This document shows positions 54,801 through 60,800 of a stretch of DNA of 64,000 bases, in pieces. Numbering within the stretch: the stretch's first letter is position 1; the number at the start of each line of letters is the position of its first letter. This stretch comes from Bicyclus anynana. Lineage: Eukaryota > Arthropoda > Insecta > Lepidoptera > Nymphalidae. Made by a program: the position numbers and the translations under genes. The notes under the pieces are model-generated. The model worked only from the letters and a program-made list of their open reading frames with translations. It was not told where the DNA came from and did no database searches. Location of the stretch: positions 9,208,501 to 9,272,500 of the forward strand of contig NC_069083.1 of the NCBI RefSeq assembly GCF_947172395.1, given 5' to 3'.

Positions 54801-57800
54801 AACAAACAAACAAACTCTTCGGCTTTATAATATTAGTATAGATTTACACTCTGGGGGGTAAGATTGTAATGAGGCTTTCAAGATGCTGCCATATACAGTT
54901 ACATAGTAAAATAGTGTTTAAAACTGAAGAGACGGATATCTTAGCAATCCATGGATTTACAGTGCGGGTGCCGGGTCCATCGCGTGGTAGAGAGAAAAAC
55001 TCCGAGCAAAGTCCAGGACTTGTGATCAGGATGTAGGGTTAAGGACTTCCTTGACAATTGGTTAACACTTCTCTCCTCCGCTCGTGTTGTTCTCCCTGCC
55101 TAGCCAAATTTGGTAAGATCCTATTAAAGCAGCTTTGGATACCCTTTCTAATATGGAATTTAGCTGAAGTTCTAGAGAGGCCAAAGTCTTTAAGCAAATT
55201 ATAAAGAGATTTTGCTGGTAATCCTCTCGCACGTATACGGCGTACAGACTAACGACATAGCCATTTTTAATTAGTTCATTTGTTAGGTCAAAATATTTAT
55301 TCACTTTTATACTGTGGTCCTTCGGAATGTGAGTCTCCCACAGCACAGTACGCTCTACAAGTACTATTCCCTTAGTTTGTATGGACAAAAGGAAAAATGT
55401 CTGGTCTAGATCCGCTGGGATTTTATAATGTTTCTCATACGTATCCATTAATAAAGTCCAATGAGATGCAGAACCTAGTGACGCGTACTTTGCCGGTCCC
55501 GTTATTTTTCCAACTCCAGCGTGACAATGTTCCCGCTCTGCTTGAGCGCGTCGACCGCCCGCTCGTTGGACTTGCCCGCCAGCGACACGCCGTCCACCGC
55601 CACGATGCGGTCGTTGACGCGTACTTTGCCGGTCCCGTTACCTTTCCAACTCCAGCGTGACAATGTTCCCGCTCTGCTTGAGCGCATCGACCGCCCGCTG
55701 GTTGTACTTGCCCGCCAGCGACACGCCGTCCACCGCCACGATGCGGTCGTTGACGCGTACTTTGCCGGTCCCGTTACCTTTCCAACTCCAGCGTGACAAT
55801 GTTCCCGCTCTGCTTAAGCGCGTCGACCGCCCGCTGGTTGGACTTACCCGCCAGCGACACGCCGTCCACCGCCACGATGCGGTCGTGACGAGTACTTTGC
55901 CGGTCCCGTTACCTTTCCAACTCCAGCGTGACAATGTTCCCGCTCTGCTTGAGCGCGTCGACCGCCCGCTGGTTGGACTTGCCCGCCAGCGACACGCCGT
56001 CCACGGCCACGATGCGGTCGTTGACGCGTACTTTGCCGGTCCCGTTACCTTTCCAACTCCAGCGTGACAATGTTCCCGCTCTGCTTGAGCGCGTCGACCG
56101 CCCGCTGGTTGGACTTGCCCGCCAGCGACACGCCGTCCACGGCCACGATGCGGTCGTTGACGCGTACTTTGCCGGTCCCGTTACCTTTCCAACTCCAGCG
56201 TGACAATGTTCCCGCTCTGCTTAAGCGCGTCGACCGCCCGCTGGTTGGACTTACCCGCCAGCGACACGCCGTCCACCGCCACGATGCGGTCGTGACGAGT
56301 ACTTTGCCGGTCCCGTTACCTTTCCAACTCCAGCGTGACAATGTTCCCGCTCTGCTTGAGCGCGTCGACCGCCCGCTGGTTGGACTTGCCCGCCAGCGAC
56401 ACGCCGTCCACGGCCACGATGCGGTCGTTGACGCGTACTTTGCCGGTCCCGTTACCTTTCCAACTCCAGCGTGACAATGTTCCCGCTCTGCTTGAGCGCG
56501 TCGACCGCCCGCTGGTTGGACTTGCCCGCCAGCGACACGCCGTCCACGGCCACGATGCGGTCGTTGACGCGTACTTTGCCGGTCCCGTTACCTTTCCAAC
56601 TCCAGCGTGACAATGTTCCCGCTCTGCTTGAGCGCGTCGACCGCCCGCTGGTTGGACTTGCCCGCCAGCGACACGCCGTCCACGGCCACGATGCGGTCGT
56701 TGACGCGTACTTTGCCGCTAACTGCTGCAGCGCTGCCAGGAGTCACAGACTTCACGAATATACCCGACAACTCTTCTTTCTCGCACACGTAACCTGCGGA
56801 ATGAAGATAATCCTTTAAAGTCTCAGACTAATTAGATAAAGACCTGCCTCGCAAGACATTATTTTTCTGTCAAAGTATATGATCAACGATCTTATGCGAT
56901 TATAAACACTGTCTCTATAGAATCGATGTTTCATAGTTCACAATCGTGTCCGTCGGTTAAAAACCTCCGTAAAAATACCTTTATGTGTAGTTAAATGGTG
57001 TAAAAAACGAACAAAAACTGCTAGTTTAGTATAAGATATGTATGAAAGCTCGTTTTCCTTAGAAAATGGCAAAAAATTTTATTTGTGAATTTGGGTGCGA
57101 TACTAGTCCTTATGTATTTAGTCTGAGTTTAAAGTATATTTAACTGAACTCGCAAAACTACGCATGCATACCTAAAAGCCATTGATAACATAATGAAGCG
57201 GAATTGCAGTAGCGTCATACTCAATTCAGATGGCCTAGCAGCAGATAAAGTAGATTATGAAACTATTACACAACTTAACTTTGTTTAAACACTCCTGATT
57301 CAATTGCTCCTATAATGAAGTCAATTATTAATTACATATTATGCAAATGTAAAGAATTACCTGCGATTGTGATGCCCAATCCATTTTCATCTTTCTTAAG
57401 TTGGACAGTAAACCGGTCAACCTCGGGTGATTCTGCATCTTTTGAACAAAATATTATCAATTGAAAAAAAATTGTATGGCATATATCAAAAAATAAAATA
57501 AACAAAAGATATCTTTGAAATAATCCCTAAAATATCTGATTCGTCTGGTAATGAAACGAATTTCCACTATGATTTTAATAATCTGATGAAACTATCAATA
57601 ATGATTGGTTGCTCTATAATGACAGGTCTTTGTGATAATGTGGTGTTGCCACACAGTAAGTTTATTAGTTCCATTTTTATTAACTTCTACTCTTTTATGA
57701 CTCACTATGCGCTTCTATCCCATCCCCTTCGAGTTTCGTTCAGTGCTAGATTACACACCGCTATCTGTACGAATCTAAATATATAAAACTCAAAGGTGAC

Positions 57801-60800
57801 TTTTATGGTGATCTATCTACGCACCGCCCAAGCCACTGAATGGATCGGGCTGAAATTTGGCATGCAGGTAGATGTTATGACGTAGGCGTCCGCTAAGAAA
57901 GGATTTTGATCACCTTTACCTCCAAGGGGATAAAATAGGGGTTGTAACTTTGTATGGAAAGTCCTTCATTTTTAGAGTTACAGTTTTAAAAAATTGTTCA
58001 TTAATCATAAAAAAAAATAAGAAATATAACGTGATTCAAGAATTTTTGAAAATTCAACCCCAAAAGTGGTGAAATAGGGGTCCGCTAGTATACAAGTATA
58101 AACCTGATTCTGGCGGTGGTGTTATGGACGCGTCGAACACAAATCTGGATACGTTAGAGTTGAGTGGTACAGGCGTGGGTTGCGTGTGGAACACTTGCTC
58201 GAAGCCGGCCTCCAGGAGATAGCGGTCCAGTGCTTCGGGACTCGACAGGAGCCTGGAACAATATAAATATGGCTAAACAAAAGGGTTATGTTGAGCACGA
58301 GTCTCAGAATGCTCTCTAATTTTTCAGTTTTTTTTTATTCTTCACAAGTAAGCCCTTGACTACAATCTCACCTGATGGTAAGTGATGATGCAATCTAAGA
58401 TGGAAGCCGGCTAACTAGTTAGGGGGAGGATGAAAATTGACACCACACATATCGGTTTCTACACGGCATTGTACCGGAACGCTAAATCGCTTGGCGGTAC
58501 GTCTTTGCTTATTGGGTGGTAACTAGCCACAACGGAAGGCTCCCACCAGCCAGACCTGGGCCAGTTAAGAAAATCTCAATCGGTCCAGCTGGGGATCGAA
58601 CCCAGGATCTCCGTCTTGTAAATCCACCGCGCATACCGCTGCGCCACGGAGGCCGTCGAGACAGTTTAACCTTACCCCTAGGTTTGGCTAATAGAGAGCA
58701 TTCTGAGAGGAGATACGTGCTTAACAGTGAGCCAAATATGAGATGTTATTATAAAACAAAGGCCTATGAAAAAAAATGCATGCAGGTAACTTGCCTCGTA
58801 GGTTCCGTACAGCACACTTTGCAGGAGTGCTGCTTTGTTAAAGGACATCTTTCTTCACTTAACAACACTGAGGCATTTGTTGTTGCTTGCTTCATCTCAT
58901 TTCATTAACTGTTAATTGGCTGATCAGGTCGGTGGTAATGATGTTGATGTAGGTCATTGATTCCCAAAGTGGTTTATATCGACCCCTAGGGGTCTATGAC
59001 AAACTGCAAGCGGTCTATGTCAGCGAAAAAAATTATGGGGGTCCATTAAATGAAAATGGTTTCCACAATAGTGGATCATAACACGGACACTAATAGTACC
59101 TATTTTTTACATCATATTATCTTATATTATCAAAACATATACATTATTTTAAAAGTAACTATGAATAAAAAAAATCATTATACACCGCGCTACGTTATTC
59201 GTCTTAAACCAAAATCCCACATAATGTACCCAATGTCTATTATCCATCAGTGTTATTAAAAAAAAAAACAAAGTACAATTAAAGGAGTTACAATTGTAAT
59301 AAACTTTCAAAAATCGATTATTTTAACACATCCTGTATTTTCAAACATCTACCTACCTCCTCGCCGCAGTCACGTCGGCAGCCCGTCGGTCCCTTTGAGC
59401 TTTGAGGTCATTCACTTTAACCTATTTCTTTAAATTAAATTTTATTTTATTTACGGGTGTTAACCCGTACTAGACCTGTGTCGATTGCGATTGATCGAAT
59501 CTCTGATACCCGATCAGTACTTGTGCGTGAGCGAGTGACGCGGCCGTCAGCGCCTCAAATAATCTGCGAACGATTTTTGTTCACCACACTGAATTGGACT
59601 TGTAACAATTATCTGGATCGAATACTCGTCGGTCAGTCGTACAACATCACTCTACAGAATAGCAAACCTAAAATCCGATCAGTTCGGAATTTTAACGGCC
59701 TTCGTGGCGCAGTGGTATGCGCGGTGGATTTACAAGACGGAGGTCCTTGGTTCGAACCTCGGTTGGGCCGATTGGTGTTTTGGTCCAGGCCTGGCTGGTG
59801 GGAGACTTCGATCGTGGCTCGTTACCACCCTACCGACAAAGACGTACCGCCAAGCCGTGGATTCAAATACTCCCCCTAATAAGTTAGTCCGTTTCCATTT
59901 CAGATTGTATAATCACTTACTACACTACCGTCAGGTGAAATTGTAGTCGATGGCTAACTTGTAACGAATAAAAAAAGGGTTCCGATTCATGTCCTACGGA
60001 TGTTCAGTTTAAGACTCAAGTAACTACATACTTTAAGTCGAGTCGTAACGATACACAAAACACGAAAACCCGTGACCCGAATGATCGAATTATTAAGACC
60101 CAACCAATCACCTTGGGTTATAAGAAACGATCGAAAGATACATTTCTTACCTGTACCTATTTTTGGACATTGCCGACAATAGTTACGGGTTAGGCGGCGA
60201 GCGGCTTTATCAAAGAGGAAACCGCAAAAGACTAGGGCTTGCTATTTTTTAAAATATCGGATTCTCGATATATCGATAATTTCAAAATAAATTTTTCGGC
60301 TAAATGAAAACTTTTAACAATTAAGTATTTATTAAACTTCACTATTTTTTTATGTAACTAAATTGACAAGTAAATTAATACGATTAAACATTTTTAAAGT
60401 TTTGTCTGAGGGTAAAGTAGTGTATACTATCTGAATACATTACGTTTTACTTGTTTCAGTGACATTTTCGATAAAATGCAATTAAATAAACTAAAATATG
60501 AAAAACGTAATAAAGTATAAATAAAGTAAAGTAGATTATGTTTGATAATGTTTTAGTTTAAATAATTTGCGAGGGATATAAAAAATTAAAACTTGTTAAA
60601 AATATCTAGTATCGATATCTACGTTTCAATATCGAACTATCGATATATCGTCCATAAAAATATTAGTAATGAATACTTATCGCTATTAAGTGATAATGTC
60701 GATATTTTGATATATCGATATTTTATTAACAGCCCTAGTAAAGACACTGCCGCCGACTAGGTGTATCAAAAATAGTAGGTATGTAGGTATTAAACAACAA

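Noticed and set aside
55657..56818. Series of plus-strand frames of 91-136 codons rich in MTMFPLCLSASTAR-type repeats
   Set aside because: They are the antisense of the Patj exon 7 array; repetition comes from the 136-bp unit, and the coding match is on the minus strand.
58516..58908. 130-codon frame containing PARPGPVKKISIGPAGDRTQ
   Set aside because: The same peptide appears in other frames over SINE-B copies (54019, 31083); it is a repeat-derived frame.
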